From positions 50,749 through 114,748 of the forward strand of contig NZ_JASCXX010000019.1 of the NCBI RefSeq assembly GCF_030012215.1: 64,000 bases of DNA, written 5' to 3'. Below the pieces are notes generated by a model that did no database searches, was not told where the DNA came from, and was given only the letters and a program-made list of their open reading frames with translations. Below are positions 1 through 8,335 of the stretch, in pieces. The position numbers and the translations under genes were made by a program. The first letter of the stretch is position 1. Each line of letters starts with the position of its first letter. The DNA is from Anaerobaca lacustris. GTDB taxonomy: Bacteria; Planctomycetota; Phycisphaerae; Sedimentisphaerales; Anaerobacaceae.

Positions 1-219
1 GCGGTCGCCGACGACCGCAACGCTCGAGAACCCCTCACCGAGCCCCGTGGCCTTCCACAGCAGCGCCGGCCCACCCGCAGGCCACTGCTGGAGCAATCCG
101 GTCTCCGGGGACAGGCCATCACGGTCGGGCCCTCTCCACTGGGACCAGTCGCCGGCCGGGCACAGGGTCGAAATCAGCATCACGGCAGATACACACAGCA
201 TCATCGGTCTCAATTGCAT
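1..219 (-). CDS. PQQ-type beta-propeller protein, 5' part only
   Basis: This gene runs off the left edge; 73 codons are visible. Translation from the ATG at 219 gives a hydrophobic signal peptide (MQLRPMMLCVSAVMLISTL), then DWSQWRGPDRDGLSPET and LLWKATGLGEGFSSVAV. The WxQWRGPxRDGxS motif followed by LLW and a G-G-F/Y-S-S segment is the usual N-terminus of secreted WD40/PQQ-like (BamB-type) beta-propellers of Planctomycetota. An AGGAG ribosome site (rc of 228-232) lies 8 nt upstream of the ATG. The same family is complete at 48132-49475. The function is unknown; such proteins are usually periplasmic or extracellular scaffolds, and no cofactor residues are visible in this fragment. Confidence 0.8.
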   Translation of the reverse strand, partial: MQLRPMMLCVSAVMLISTLCPAGDWSQWRGPDRDGLSPETGLLQQWPAGGPALLWKATGLGEGFSSVAVVGDR

Positions 220-564
220 CACGCATTCTCCTGTTGTCGTCATTATTGCGGCTGTTTGGCCGGGCCAGTCTACCGGAACCCGAGCCGATCGGCAACCATG
301 GTGTCCGGTACACAGGCGGCCGGGCTCACCGGCGGCCTTTCAACCCTTTGAGGCCTGAGGGACCCAAGGGACCGAAAAGACCTAAGGGACCATCCCTTCG
401 ATGCGGTCGTCGGGCAGAGCACGCAGACAATCGGGCCTTACGACGCCATTACAAATTGTGGCGGCTACCGCACAATGGCGGCCGGCGGACGTAGTGTAGA
501 CGGACAACGAAACAATGGTATTGCACGTACGTTTCCGATCCAGGATTGGTTCTGGAGGTTTGGG
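220..564. other. Intergenic region between divergent genes
   Basis: No convincing gene on either strand. It contains short GGGACC-type direct repeats (about 358-393). A degenerate palindrome around 415-452, containing GGCCTTACGACGCC and ATTAC, resembles a decayed copy of the REP/MITE-like elements found elsewhere in the window. The promoters of the two divergent genes must lie here, but no clear -35/-10 pair was identified. Confidence 0.5.
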
Positions 565-912
565 ATGCAAGTTCCACTACAGGTTTCGTTCAAGAGTATC
601 CCCCACACCGCCGCAATCGAGGGGTTAATCCGACGCAAAGCCGACAAGCTTGAGAGGGTCTGCGACCATCTGTCGAGCTGTCGCGTGGCCGTCGAGAGGC
701 CCCAGAAACGCCCGGAGGACGGCAATCCCTACCGCGTACGGATTGATATGACCGTCCCGCCGGGACATGAGGTGGTGGTAAAAAACGAGCCGGGGAAGGG
801 TAAGACCCACGACGGGCTCGACGTAGTCATCCGGGACGCCTTCGACACCGCCTCACGCCGGCTGAGAAAGCTCGTTGCGTTGCAGCAGGGCAGACGCAGG
901 GGCGCATCATGA
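565..912 (+). CDS. hpf: Ribosome hibernation promoting factor / RaiA family (short form)
   Basis: 115 aa. The protein begins MQVPLQVSFKSIPHTAAIEG, followed by a KADKLERVCDHLSSCRVAVE helix and a YRVRIDMTVPPGHEVVVK strand. This is the beta-alpha-beta-beta-beta-alpha fold of HPF/RaiA (sigma-54 modulation) proteins that bind the 30S subunit at the mRNA/tRNA channel and silence ribosomes. The internal ATG at 565 is chosen because GGAGG (554-558) lies 6 nt upstream and homology starts there. It lacks the roughly 60-residue C-terminal dimerisation domain of long HPF, so it is the short type. The last codons and the TGA stop fall in a REP palindrome (899-919), so the GAS tail is element-derived. Confidence 0.85.
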   Translation: MQVPLQVSFKSIPHTAAIEGLIRRKADKLERVCDHLSSCRVAVERPQKRPEDGNPYRVRIDMTVPPGHEVVVKNEPGKGKTHDGLDVVIRDAFDTASRRLRKLVALQQGRRRGAS

Positions 913-973
913 TTCGCCCGTAGCGTCCTCGTAGGAGTATGCCGACATAGGGCGAGGCATGCCTGGCCCCTAC
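899..973. repeat. REP/MITE-like palindromic element filling a convergent gap
   Basis: It consists of two palindromic ends. GGGGCGCATCATGATTCGCC lies at the left, and GGGCGAGGCATGCCTGGCCC followed by CTAC at the right. Between them is a small hairpin (GTCCTCGTAGGA). Related copies lie at 1537-1622, 4648-4675, 4870-4953, 27754-27790 and elsewhere. It spans the whole gap between hpf and the YhcH gene and provides both stop codons: TGA of hpf at 910-912 and TAG of the opposite gene at 970-972. Confidence 0.75.
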
Positions 974-1524
974 TCGACGGCGATCTTGAGCACGGCCTTG
1001 TGGATGGTTCCTGTGCCGACCAGCGGCGCATGGGCATCGCAAGGGAAGAACACGGCGAACGAGCCGGCCGGGACCACCGTCCAGCGGTCGGGCGCGTCCT
1101 TGAAGAACTCGATGTCCTTCTCGGCGTCGTACGGCACGGCCGAGATCACGCAGGTGGATGTGGGTTTCCATCCCATCTCGTCGGCGCCGCCGATGACGTA
1201 TTGGATGTCGATGTACTTGCGGTGCGCCTCCAGCGGCGCTTCGGCCCGGCTGCGGCCCGGCCCCTTGCTGATCAGGCAGAACAGACGGTCCCCGTCGATC
1301 TCGTGACGGCCCTCGGGCAACTGTGCCAGGTCGGCCCGCCGCAGGAACGCGAAGGCCTGCTCGAACAACGGGTGCATGTCACAATAGTTCTCTGCATTCG
1401 CGAGACGATCGACGATCATGGTGTCCCGTTCCATTGTCCCTGCCACCTCCTTGTCCGTTGCACAGCCGGCCAGCCCCACCGCCATGCTGCACACAATGAC
1501 GCAAACCATCCAATCTCTACTCAT
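970..1524 (-). CDS. YhcH/YjgK/YiaL (DUF386) family lipoprotein
   Basis: 184 aa. The N-terminus is a lipoprotein signal peptide with lipobox LAGC (Cys21). The rest matches the YhcH/YjgK/YiaL family, a cupin-like fold related to EbgC. Family hallmarks are LPEGRHEIDGDRLFCLISKG, then EAHRKYIDIQYVIGG, and a late FFPCDAHAP containing metal-ligand-type H/D residues. Members are linked to sialic acid, N-glycan and other sugar catabolism, possibly as epimerases or sugar-acid binding proteins, but are usually cytoplasmic; export as a lipoprotein is unusual. The ATG at 1524 has GGGAGA 6 nt upstream. The stop codon TAG is the first part of the adjacent REP element. Confidence 0.8.
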   Translation of the reverse strand: MSRDWMVCVIVCSMAVGLAGCATDKEVAGTMERDTMIVDRLANAENYCDMHPLFEQAFAFLRRADLAQLPEGRHEIDGDRLFCLISKGPGRSRAEAPLEAHRKYIDIQYVIGGADEMGWKPTSTCVISAVPYDAEKDIEFFKDAPDRWTVVPAGSFAVFFPCDAHAPLVGTGTIHKAVLKIAVE

Positions 1525-1536
1525 ATCGGTTCTCCC

Positions 1537-1622
1537 GTAGGGGGCAAATGATGATTCGCCCCACTCGTAGCGCGCTCGTAAGAGCACAAAAAGTAGGGGC
1601 GAGGCATGCCTCGCCCTTCCCA
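1537..1622. repeat. REP/MITE-like palindromic element
   Basis: The order is GTAGGGGGCAAATGATGATT/CGCCCC, a central hairpin GCTCGTAAGAGC, and a right-hand palindrome GTAGGGGCGAGGCATGCCTC GCCC. The arrangement matches the elements at 899-973 and 4870-4953. It lies just upstream of the YhcH ribosome binding site. Confidence 0.7.
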
Positions 1623-1740
1623 ACGGGCGGCCCCGATCCCGATACATATCGGAATGGCGCTGCACTCGCCCCCATTATGAGCGAGCCGACCCAGACAGGC
1701 AAGACCAAGACTCCGTAAGTGGTAAAGAACAGAGGCTTGG

Positions 1741-1768
1741 TTGCCATCCGAGGGGAATCTGATATCCT
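1741..1768 (+). promoter_or_regulatory. Possible sigma-70 promoter for the GH127 gene
   Basis: TTGCCA (1741-1746), a 16-nt spacer, then TATCCT (1763-1768), 35 nt before the ATG at 1804. This is a pattern match only. Confidence 0.35.
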
Positions 1769-1803
1769 CTGGTGAAACGGAGTACTTGGCACAGGAGGCA
1801 GCA

Positions 1804-4287
1804 ATGGACACATCGCGAATTGCTATCGCAGCAGTCCTTACCCTGGTTCTTATCTCCAGCCTGTACGGGGCGACGAGGGTCCAGGTCGTCTCGACGCCGC
1901 CGACAGCGCAGACGAACGACTTCTACGTCAGCAACCGGCCGCCCTTGACGCCGGAGCCACTGGTCAAGCTGCCGATCGGGGCGATCAGGCCGGAAGGCTG
2001 GGTCCGCCGACAGCTCGAACTCCAGGCCGACGGCTTCGTGGGGCATCTGGGCGAGATCAGCCAGTTCCTTCGCAAAGACGGCAATGCCTGGCTTTCGCCC
2101 GAAGGCGAGGGCCACAGCCCTTGGGAGGAGTTACCCTACTGGCTCAAGGGCTTCGGCGACATGGGTTACGTCCTGGGCGACGAGCGGATCATCGACGAAG
2201 CCAAGGTTTGGATCGAGGCGACCATCGCCAGCCGGCAACCCGATGGCTGGTTCGGACCGCTCGCCAACAAGGCCGGCGGCCGCGCGGAAGGCAAGGTCCC
2301 CGACCTGTGGCCCCACATGGTCATGCTCAACGCCCTTCAGAGCTACTATGAGTTCACACAGGACGCCCGCGTCATCGACCTGATGACAGAGTACTTCAAA
2401 TGGGAGCTGGCGGTCCCGGACGAGCGGTTCCTGCCGCCCTTCTGGCAACAGCAGCGGGCCGGCGACAACCTCGCCAGCGTCCACTGGCTGTACAACCGCA
2501 CGGGCGAGGCATTCCTGCTGGAGCTGGGCGAGAAGATCCATCGCAACATGGCGCGGTGGGATGAGACGGTCGCCAGTTGGCACAACGTCAATATCGCCGA
2601 GTGCTTCCGCGCCCCGGCCACGTTCTATCAGCAGTCGCACGACCGGCACCATCTCCTGGCGGCCGAGCGCAACTATGCGATGGTCTGGGGCGTCTACGGC
2701 GAGGTCCCGGGCGGCATGTTCGGTGGCGACGAGAACTGCCGCAAGGGCTACCACGGCCCGCGTCAGGCAATCGAGACCTGCGCTTCAGTCGAGTTCATGC
2801 TCTCCTGCGAGATGCTGCTGAAGATCACCGGCGACCTGAAGTGGGCCGACCGCTGCGAAGACGTCGCGTTCAATACGTTTCCGCCCTCGATGACGGCGGA
2901 TCTGAAGGCATTGCACTATCTGACCAGCCCGAACGCCTGCCAGCTCGACCACGCAAACAAGGCGCCTGGAATCCAGAACGGCGGCGAGATGCTCTCGTAC
3001 AATCCGCACAGCTACCGCTGCTGCCAGCACAACGTCGCGCACGGCTGGCCGTACTACGCCCAGCACCTGTGGATGGCGACGCCCGACAACGGCCTGGCCG
3101 CCGTGCTGTACGCCGCCTCGGAAGTGACCGTCAAAGTCGGAGCGGGCGACGAGGTCACGATCCGCGCACAGACGCGGTATCCTTTCGAGGACACCATTCG
3201 CCTGACGATCGGTGCGAAGAAGCCAGCCCAGTTCCCACTGTATCTGCGCGTGCCCGGCTGGTGCGAAGGCGCGGCCGTGAAGATCAACGGCAAGCGGATC
3301 GAGGTCCACGCCCGGCCACAGTCGTATATCGTGCTCGACGGCCTGTGGAAGCAGGATGACAAGATCGAGCTGACGCTGCCAATGACCATCGGCCTTCGCT
3401 ACTGGCCGAGAAACGGCGACTGCGTCTCGGTCGATCGCGGACCCCTGACCTACTCGCTCAAGATCGCCGAGAAATACGTTCGCTACGGCGGCACCGACAC
3501 GTGGCCCGCCTTCGACGTCTTCCCGACCAGCGACTGGAACTACGGTCTTGTCATCGACCCGGCCAGACCTGTCGCGGCCCAGTTCCAGGTCAGGGAGAAA
3601 CGCTGGCCGGCGGACGATCAGCCGTTCGAGACGAACGCCGCCCCGATCGAAATGACGGCCAAGGCCCGGAAGATCCCGAACTGGCAGGCGGACCGGCGCG
3701 GGCTGATCGATGAGGTGCAGCAGAGTCCGGTCCGATCCGACGAGCGCACCGAGACGGTGACACTGATCCCGATGGGCTGCGCGCGATTGCGCATCAGCGC
3801 GTTCCCCTGGATCGGCGACGGTCCCGATGCCACCGAGTGGACGCTGCCGTCGACGGAGGGCGTGGGCAAGATCCCGGCCAAAGCGTCACACTGCAACGAT
3901 GCCGATACGGTCACGGCGCTGAGCGACGAGAAGCTGCCGGCCCATTCCAATGACCACGACATCCCCCGCTTCACGTGGTGGCCACGCCGGGGCACCACCG
4001 AGTGGGTCCAGTACGATCTCAAGGAACCGCGTGCCGTCCGCTCGGTGGACGTCTACTGGTTCGACGACAGTCCCATCGGGGGTGGCTGCCGCGCCCCGCA
4101 GTCATGGAGGCTGCTCTATCGCGACGGCGACGACTGGAAGAACATCCCGAACTCGTCCGCCCACGGCGTACAGAAGGACCGCTTCAACACCGTGACGTTC
4201 GACGAAGTGACCGCGCCGGCCCTGCGCATCGAAGTGCAACTCCAGGAGGGCTTCTCCGGGGGCATCCTCGAATGGCGCATCCGGTAG
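1804..4287 (+). CDS. GH127 family beta-L-arabinofuranosidase-like protein (DUF1680)
   Basis: 827 aa, secreted (signal peptide MDTSRIAIAAVLTLVLISSL). The ATG at 1804 is preceded by AGGAGG (1793-1798). Residues about 45-600 form the (alpha/alpha)6 barrel plus beta-sandwich of GH127. In the characterised enzyme HypBA1, zinc is bound by Glu338, Cys340, Cys417 and Cys418; here the equivalents are Glu324 and Cys326 (IETCAS) and Cys406-Cys407 (YRCCQHN), so the retaining Cys-nucleophile site is intact. Residues about 690-827 form a discoidin-like tail (WVQYDLKEPRAVRSVDVYWFDD), probably carbohydrate-binding. The likely role is release of L-arabinofuranose or a related sugar from plant or algal glycans. 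It is monocistronic and convergent with the next gene. The exact substrate is not deducible. Confidence 0.88.
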   Translation: MDTSRIAIAAVLTLVLISSLYGATRVQVVSTPPTAQTNDFYVSNRPPLTPEPLVKLPIGAIRPEGWVRRQLELQADGFVGHLGEISQFLRKDGNAWLSPEGEGHSPWEELPYWLKGFGDMGYVLGDERIIDEAKVWIEATIASRQPDGWFGPLANKAGGRAEGKVPDLWPHMVMLNALQSYYEFTQDARVIDLMTEYFKWELAVPDERFLPPFWQQQRAGDNLASVHWLYNRTGEAFLLELGEKIHRNMARWDETVASWHNVNIAECFRAPATFYQQSHDRHHLLAAERNYAMVWGVYGEVPGGMFGGDENCRKGYHGPRQAIETCASVEFMLSCEMLLKITGDLKWADRCEDVAFNTFPPSMTADLKALHYLTSPNACQLDHANKAPGIQNGGEMLSYNPHSYRCCQHNVAHGWPYYAQHLWMATPDNGLAAVLYAASEVTVKVGAGDEVTIRAQTRYPFEDTIRLTIGAKKPAQFPLYLRVPGWCEGAAVKINGKRIEVHARPQSYIVLDGLWKQDDKIELTLPMTIGLRYWPRNGDCVSVDRGPLTYSLKIAEKYVRYGGTDTWPAFDVFPTSDWNYGLVIDPARPVAAQFQVREKRWPADDQPFETNAAPIEMTAKARKIPNWQADRRGLIDEVQQSPVRSDERTETVTLIPMGCARLRISAFPWIGDGPDATEWTLPSTEGVGKIPAKASHCNDADTVTALSDEKLPAHSNDHDIPRFTWWPRRGTTEWVQYDLKEPRAVRSVDVYWFDDSPIGGGCRAPQSWRLLYRDGDDWKNIPNSSAHGVQKDRFNTVTFDEVTAPALRIEVQLQEGFSGGILEWRIR

Positions 4288-4303
4288 AACGCCAGCGGAT
4301 GAC

Positions 4304-4792
4304 CTATTCGATTGGACCGACCGCGCCGTTGTGGATCGCCGGCGAGAGCCTCCCCACCTGCTCGCGCACCGCATCGATGCGCAGCCCCAGGTTGGTCAGG
4401 ACCTTGGCCGAGATGGCTTTGCCGTCGCGCATCAGGCCCAGCAGCAGGTGCTCGGTGCCGACGTAGTTGTGGTGCAGCGACCGCGCCTCCTCCACTGCGT
4501 AGCGAATGACGTTCTTGGTGTGCTCGGTCTGGGCGAGCTTCTCGGTGGCCTCGACGTGAGGGCGACCTTCGAGAAGTGTTTCGACCTCTTTGCGAAGGGG
4601 CTTGAGATCGACGTTGAAGTGTTCGAGCACAGCCGCGGCCACGCCTGGTACGGGCGAATCATGATTCGCCCCTACTTTGGCCAGACCCCAGAGAATGTGT
4701 TCGGTGCCGATAAACTCGTGCCCGAACTGCTGGGCCTCCTGATTGGCCAATGACATGACCTCCCTCGCGTGCTCGGTGAATCGCTCGAACAT
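4304..4792 (-). CDS. Stand-alone Clp N-domain protein interrupted in frame by a REP element
   Basis: 162 aa consisting only of a ClpC/ClpA-type N-terminal double repeat: MFERFTEHAREVMSLANQ, then FIGTEHILWGLAK, and a second repeat NVIRYAVEEARSLHHNYVGT with EHLLLGLM. No AAA+ domain follows. It could be an adaptor or a substrate-binding decoy for a ClpCP protease encoded elsewhere. Between the first GLAK and GVAAAVLEHF there is an insertion VGANHDSPVP encoded by the palindrome at 4648-4675; ordinary ClpC N-domains have only a few residues (K-E-G-S type) here. Start: GAAAGG lies 6 nt upstream of the ATG at 4792; an ATG at 4798 is in frame but too close to that site. Confidence 0.8.
   Translation of the reverse strand: MFERFTEHAREVMSLANQEAQQFGHEFIGTEHILWGLAKVGANHDSPVPGVAAAVLEHFNVDLKPLRKEVETLLEGRPHVEATEKLAQTEHTKNVIRYAVEEARSLHHNYVGTEHLLLGLMRDGKAISAKVLTNLGLRIDAVREQVGRLSPAIHNGAVGPIE
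4648..4675. repeat. REP palindrome inside the Clp N-domain gene
   Basis: The palindrome core at 4652-4671 is GGGCGAATCATGATTCGCCC, flanked by GTAC on the left and CTAC on the right. It is identical in type to the intergenic copies. It is in frame and open in the coding direction. Confidence 0.85.
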
Positions 4793-4869
4793 GTGCATCC
4801 TTTCAAAGTGCCTTGATGCTCCATGACGCCGGCTGATGCAGCGCCTGTGGGTATTCTACCACATCCGGC

Positions 4870-4953
4870 GTAGGGGCGGATGATTATTCGCCCGGTTCGT
4901 AGTGTGCTCGCAAGAGCATACAGACATTAGCGTCTTACGACGCCACTACGAAC
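4870..4953. repeat. REP/MITE-like element with terminal inverted repeats
   Basis: A left palindrome GGGGCGGATGATTATTCGCC (from 4873) is joined to a 59-bp unit bounded by GTTCGTAGTG (4895-4904) and CACTACGAAC (4944-4953). The unit holds two hairpins: GCTCGCAAGAGC and GTCTTACGAC. The same two-hairpin architecture occurs at 31971-32034. It lies directly downstream of the stop codon of the CotH gene at 4958. Confidence 0.8.
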
Positions 4954-4957
4954 GAGC

Positions 4958-7900
4958 CTACTCCTCAAAGCCGGGCGAGCCGCCGAGGATGGTGCTGGGG
5001 CGCCATATGTCCTTGTCAGCCCAGGCTTTCGGGTCGGTGTTTGCGGGGTCCACAACGGTCAGGGAGTACCCCTTGCCGTCGGTCTTGGTGTACCAGTCGT
5101 CCTCATAGGGGAAGTCGTGGATGACCTGCCCCGCGGCATCCCTCAGCTCGACCCGCTCGCCCGCGTTGTCCAGCCGGCCGTCGTACTGGCCGACCACGGG
5201 CAGGCCCGGACCGTACCGCGCCTCAAAGGCCGCCAGGTCTCGCACGATCAGCACGTACTCGCCGGGTAAGAGCTCGACGCTCGGAAAGATGAAACGGACG
5301 CCGGCGGTGAACTCGACGAGGCCCAGGTCGATCGTCTCGGCGCCGATGTTGACCAGCTCGATGTACTCGGCGTTCGGATCGTCCACCGGATGGTACATGA
5401 TCTCGCTGATCCGAAGGCTCTCGGCCACCGGTCCGACGGCGAACGTCGCGGCGTTCAGGGCGCTCCAACTGCCGCCGACGAGCGATCGGGCCTTGACCTG
5501 CACGCTTCGGTCCAACGAGAGCGGTCCGACGTATTGCTCGACTGCAGGAACGTCATCCCGTCGTTCGACGACGGTCGCCACCAATGCGGCCGAGATCAGG
5601 AAGTCCGAACTCGTCGCCGAGACGTTCACGCCGTGGATCGCCAGAACGTTGCCGGCGCGGCGCAGCAGCAACTCGAAATCGGCGATGTCGATCTCTTCGA
5701 ACTCCATCGCCTCCAGATCCGGATTCTGGTCGGCGGCGCCGGCGTTCCAGGCCGGGACGCCTGCGACGTTGCGCCGGGCGATCTCGGTCCCGTTCAGATA
5801 CGCAACGAAGCCGTCATCATACCGAATCCGCAACGTCAGCTTGTCGAACTGGGCGGCCGGTTCGGCAAGGTTGAAGGGGATACGAATGTAACAACTGCGC
5901 TGCCGGCCGTACATCGCGTCTCCCACGTCGAGCGTGATGAGATGCTCGTAGCCGACGCTCCTCTCGAAACCGACGCCGCCGGGACTGCCGGTCACCAGCG
6001 ACCATGCGGAATCGTCGAACGCCGTACCGCCCCGCCAGGCGTCATCGACGGGCCCGGTCGGCACGTGGACGCGCTTCGGCGCGCTCTCCGGAATCAGCAC
6101 GGTCCGATGTACGGTGTCGGAGGCGGTCAGCGATCGCGGATCGGAGCCGTCCAGGGTGTAGTGGATGGTCCCGGGCCCGTCCATAGCCAGGACGAACCCC
6201 GTCTCAACGTGGCCGCCCTGTTGATTGAAGGCCGGCGGCGCCGCGGCATATTCGATGGCGATTCGGTCGTCCATCCAGGCGAGCCGTTCGGTCAGCCAGC
6301 CCTTCATCCAGACGATTTCCTGGCGATAGGTATTGGCGATGTACCAGTTGGGCCAAACGTAGCGTCCCAGGATGGGCCACCGCGCGAAGTTCCGGGCCTG
6401 CGACTCGTCGAGCAGAGCGGCATAGTCGTCGATGACTTCCAGCAGGCGGTCGGTCGTGAACGCACCCCGGCGAAACTCGAACCAGCGGTCGGCGTAGAGC
6501 AAGCGGAACACCGGGTCCTGGAAAAGGCGGGTGTACCAGCCGTGAAGGTAATCGGACTGCGAGATCAGCGGGTAGTACCAGCCCTGCGGGTTCCAGCCGT
6601 CGAGGTAATTGGCGTTGCCGAGGCTCAGGTTGAAGTCCCACAGAGGACCCATCGTCAGCTTGCCGCCCCGATCCTTATGCATGAAGGTGCTGAGGCGATA
6701 GCCGTCGATTTCCTTGCACAGCTCGGTGATCAGATGCAGATCGACGAACGATTCGGGGTCGATGAACGCGGCGTATCCGGCGTGAGGATCGGCAAAGCCG
6801 GTGCCGAACAGGGCGCTTTCGAATTGGTTCAGGTAACCGATCAGCCACTGCCGCTGGGCGACGGTGATGTCCCGCTCATTCGGCCGGACATAGGCCAGAT
6901 GGGCGCCGCGTGAGGTGCGAAGCCCCTGTTCGCCGGGATTGAGCCGGTCTTTCTTGATGATGTACCCGCCGGTGATCTCGGGCTCGGAATCGTCGGCCGG
7001 CTCCAGCTTGGCGATCTCGACCCGCCCGTCGGCCCATTTGATCCGCTCGACCAGAACGTAGACCCCGTGATAGTGCGAATAGTTCAGGGGACCGACGCCG
7101 CTGTGCAGGAACAACTCGACGAACCGGGTCCGCGGTGCATAGCGACCGATGTCGTTGCTCATCCCATAGGCGACGGCGTTTCGCATGAGGCTCTTGTCGC
7201 TGTACGGGGCATAGAGGACCCAATTGTGCTCGGCGGGCATGCCGAGGAGCGACTCCTTTCGATTGTCGCCGTCCTCATCAACCAGATGGACGCCGAACAT
7301 CCGCTTGGGAAACTGCTGCGAGCTCGATCCGCGAACGCTGGCCATGACACGGCTGTGCAGGGTCGCAGGGCCGGAGAATCGGGCCCGGCCGTCCGAACTG
7401 CGGTCGACCAGGGCGAGGTAGGCCTCGGAGCTGCGTGCGGCGGTGATCGGGCTTTCGCTTTGATCCAGAACGATCAAGGGCAGATTGGAGTTGAAGCCTT
7501 GCAGGTCGCGTGAAATGAAGATGTACCGCTCGCTGCTGACTTCACTCTGGCGCCAGCCGGGCCGCCAGGCAACGGCTCGGACCGTCGTCGTGTTCGTGAT
7601 CTGGATCGGGCCGGCGTAGATGTTGCCGCCGGGCCTTTGCCGGGCTTCGCTGTAGGGAACGCTACCGTCAGTTGTGTAGTAGATCGTCGCGCCCGGCGTT
7701 TCCGTAGCCAGCGTGACTGTCAGCGGCTCGGTGAACAGGCCGCCGGCCCGGCTGATTCGCGGCGCTTCGGCGATCCCATCGTAGACACTGACGTTGGCAG
7801 CGCCCGGCGTCGGGACCGCCATGAACCGCCACTCGTCACTGCCATCCGGGTAGAGGCCGCAAGAAATGTCCGTACGCTGTGGGCCGAAGACGACGCTGTC

Positions 7901-8335
7901 GATCACCGTCACCCCGTCGCTTGCGACCAGGACGATCTCTTCCCCATCGGCACTGAGTTTGAAGTCTGCGTGCAGACCGGCAGAGGCAATGCCGCCATCG
8001 GCCCAGATCAGCAAATAGCCGCCCGGCCCAATCGTCGTCAACGAGGGCGAGCCGACGGGGAACTGCCATTTCGCAGGCGCCGATGAGTCGTCGCTCAGGT
8101 ACATCCCTGCCAGGTCGACATTGGTGTTGCTGGGGTTGTGGAGCTCGATCCAGTCGCTGTATCGGCGGTCGGGGCTCTGAATCGTGCTCTGATTCGACGC
8201 CATGAACTCGTTGATGACGACTTGCATCTCGTCGCCGGGTCGCACGGGCCGGCCTTGACCGGCCGCCGCAGCGGCCCACAGACCTGACACCACGAACGGC
8301 AGCACCCACAGTGCTCTTGACCGACCTGCACCCAT
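4958..8335 (-). CDS. CotH kinase-like / lamin-tail-domain surface protein
   Basis: 1125 aa, exported. Signal peptide ALWVLPFVVSGLWAAAAAGQ, then a lamin-tail domain (about 38-150: VINEFMASNQSTIQSPD, YSDWIELHNPSN), a chitobiase-C-like Ig module (PGATIYYTTDGSVP), and a CotH kinase-fold domain (about 300-650; HGVYVLVERIKWADG, and the metal-site-like GPLWDFNLSLGN). A second chitobiase-C-like module (GTIHYTLDGSDP), a galactose-binding-like module (about 760-920) and a C-terminal lamin-tail domain (LRISEIMYHPVDDPNAEYIE) follow. CotH proteins are atypical secreted protein kinases or invasins in spores and fungi; their substrate in this phylum is unknown. The ATG at 8335 has an AGGAGA site about 11 nt upstream. 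A second CotH protein with a different arrangement lies at 55020-58472. Confidence 0.85.
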   Translation of the reverse strand: MGAGRSRALWVLPFVVSGLWAAAAAGQGRPVRPGDEMQVVINEFMASNQSTIQSPDRRYSDWIELHNPSNTNVDLAGMYLSDDSSAPAKWQFPVGSPSLTTIGPGGYLLIWADGGIASAGLHADFKLSADGEEIVLVASDGVTVIDSVVFGPQRTDISCGLYPDGSDEWRFMAVPTPGAANVSVYDGIAEAPRISRAGGLFTEPLTVTLATETPGATIYYTTDGSVPYSEARQRPGGNIYAGPIQITNTTTVRAVAWRPGWRQSEVSSERYIFISRDLQGFNSNLPLIVLDQSESPITAARSSEAYLALVDRSSDGRARFSGPATLHSRVMASVRGSSSQQFPKRMFGVHLVDEDGDNRKESLLGMPAEHNWVLYAPYSDKSLMRNAVAYGMSNDIGRYAPRTRFVELFLHSGVGPLNYSHYHGVYVLVERIKWADGRVEIAKLEPADDSEPEITGGYIIKKDRLNPGEQGLRTSRGAHLAYVRPNERDITVAQRQWLIGYLNQFESALFGTGFADPHAGYAAFIDPESFVDLHLITELCKEIDGYRLSTFMHKDRGGKLTMGPLWDFNLSLGNANYLDGWNPQGWYYPLISQSDYLHGWYTRLFQDPVFRLLYADRWFEFRRGAFTTDRLLEVIDDYAALLDESQARNFARWPILGRYVWPNWYIANTYRQEIVWMKGWLTERLAWMDDRIAIEYAAAPPAFNQQGGHVETGFVLAMDGPGTIHYTLDGSDPRSLTASDTVHRTVLIPESAPKRVHVPTGPVDDAWRGGTAFDDSAWSLVTGSPGGVGFERSVGYEHLITLDVGDAMYGRQRSCYIRIPFNLAEPAAQFDKLTLRIRYDDGFVAYLNGTEIARRNVAGVPAWNAGAADQNPDLEAMEFEEIDIADFELLLRRAGNVLAIHGVNVSATSSDFLISAALVATVVERRDDVPAVEQYVGPLSLDRSVQVKARSLVGGSWSALNAATFAVGPVAESLRISEIMYHPVDDPNAEYIELVNIGAETIDLGLVEFTAGVRFIFPSVELLPGEYVLIVRDLAAFEARYGPGLPVVGQYDGRLDNAGERVELRDAAGQVIHDFPYEDDWYTKTDGKGYSLTVVDPANTDPKAWADKDIWRPSTILGGSPGFEE

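Noticed and set aside
899..973. CRISPR-like repeat-spacer pattern
   Set aside because: The repeats are dispersed single palindromic elements, not a regular array, and no cas genes are present.
4331..4753. 140-aa plus-strand open frame over the Clp N-domain gene
   Set aside because: It is the antisense shadow of a gene with clear ClpC N-domain motifs and has no recognisable domain of its own.
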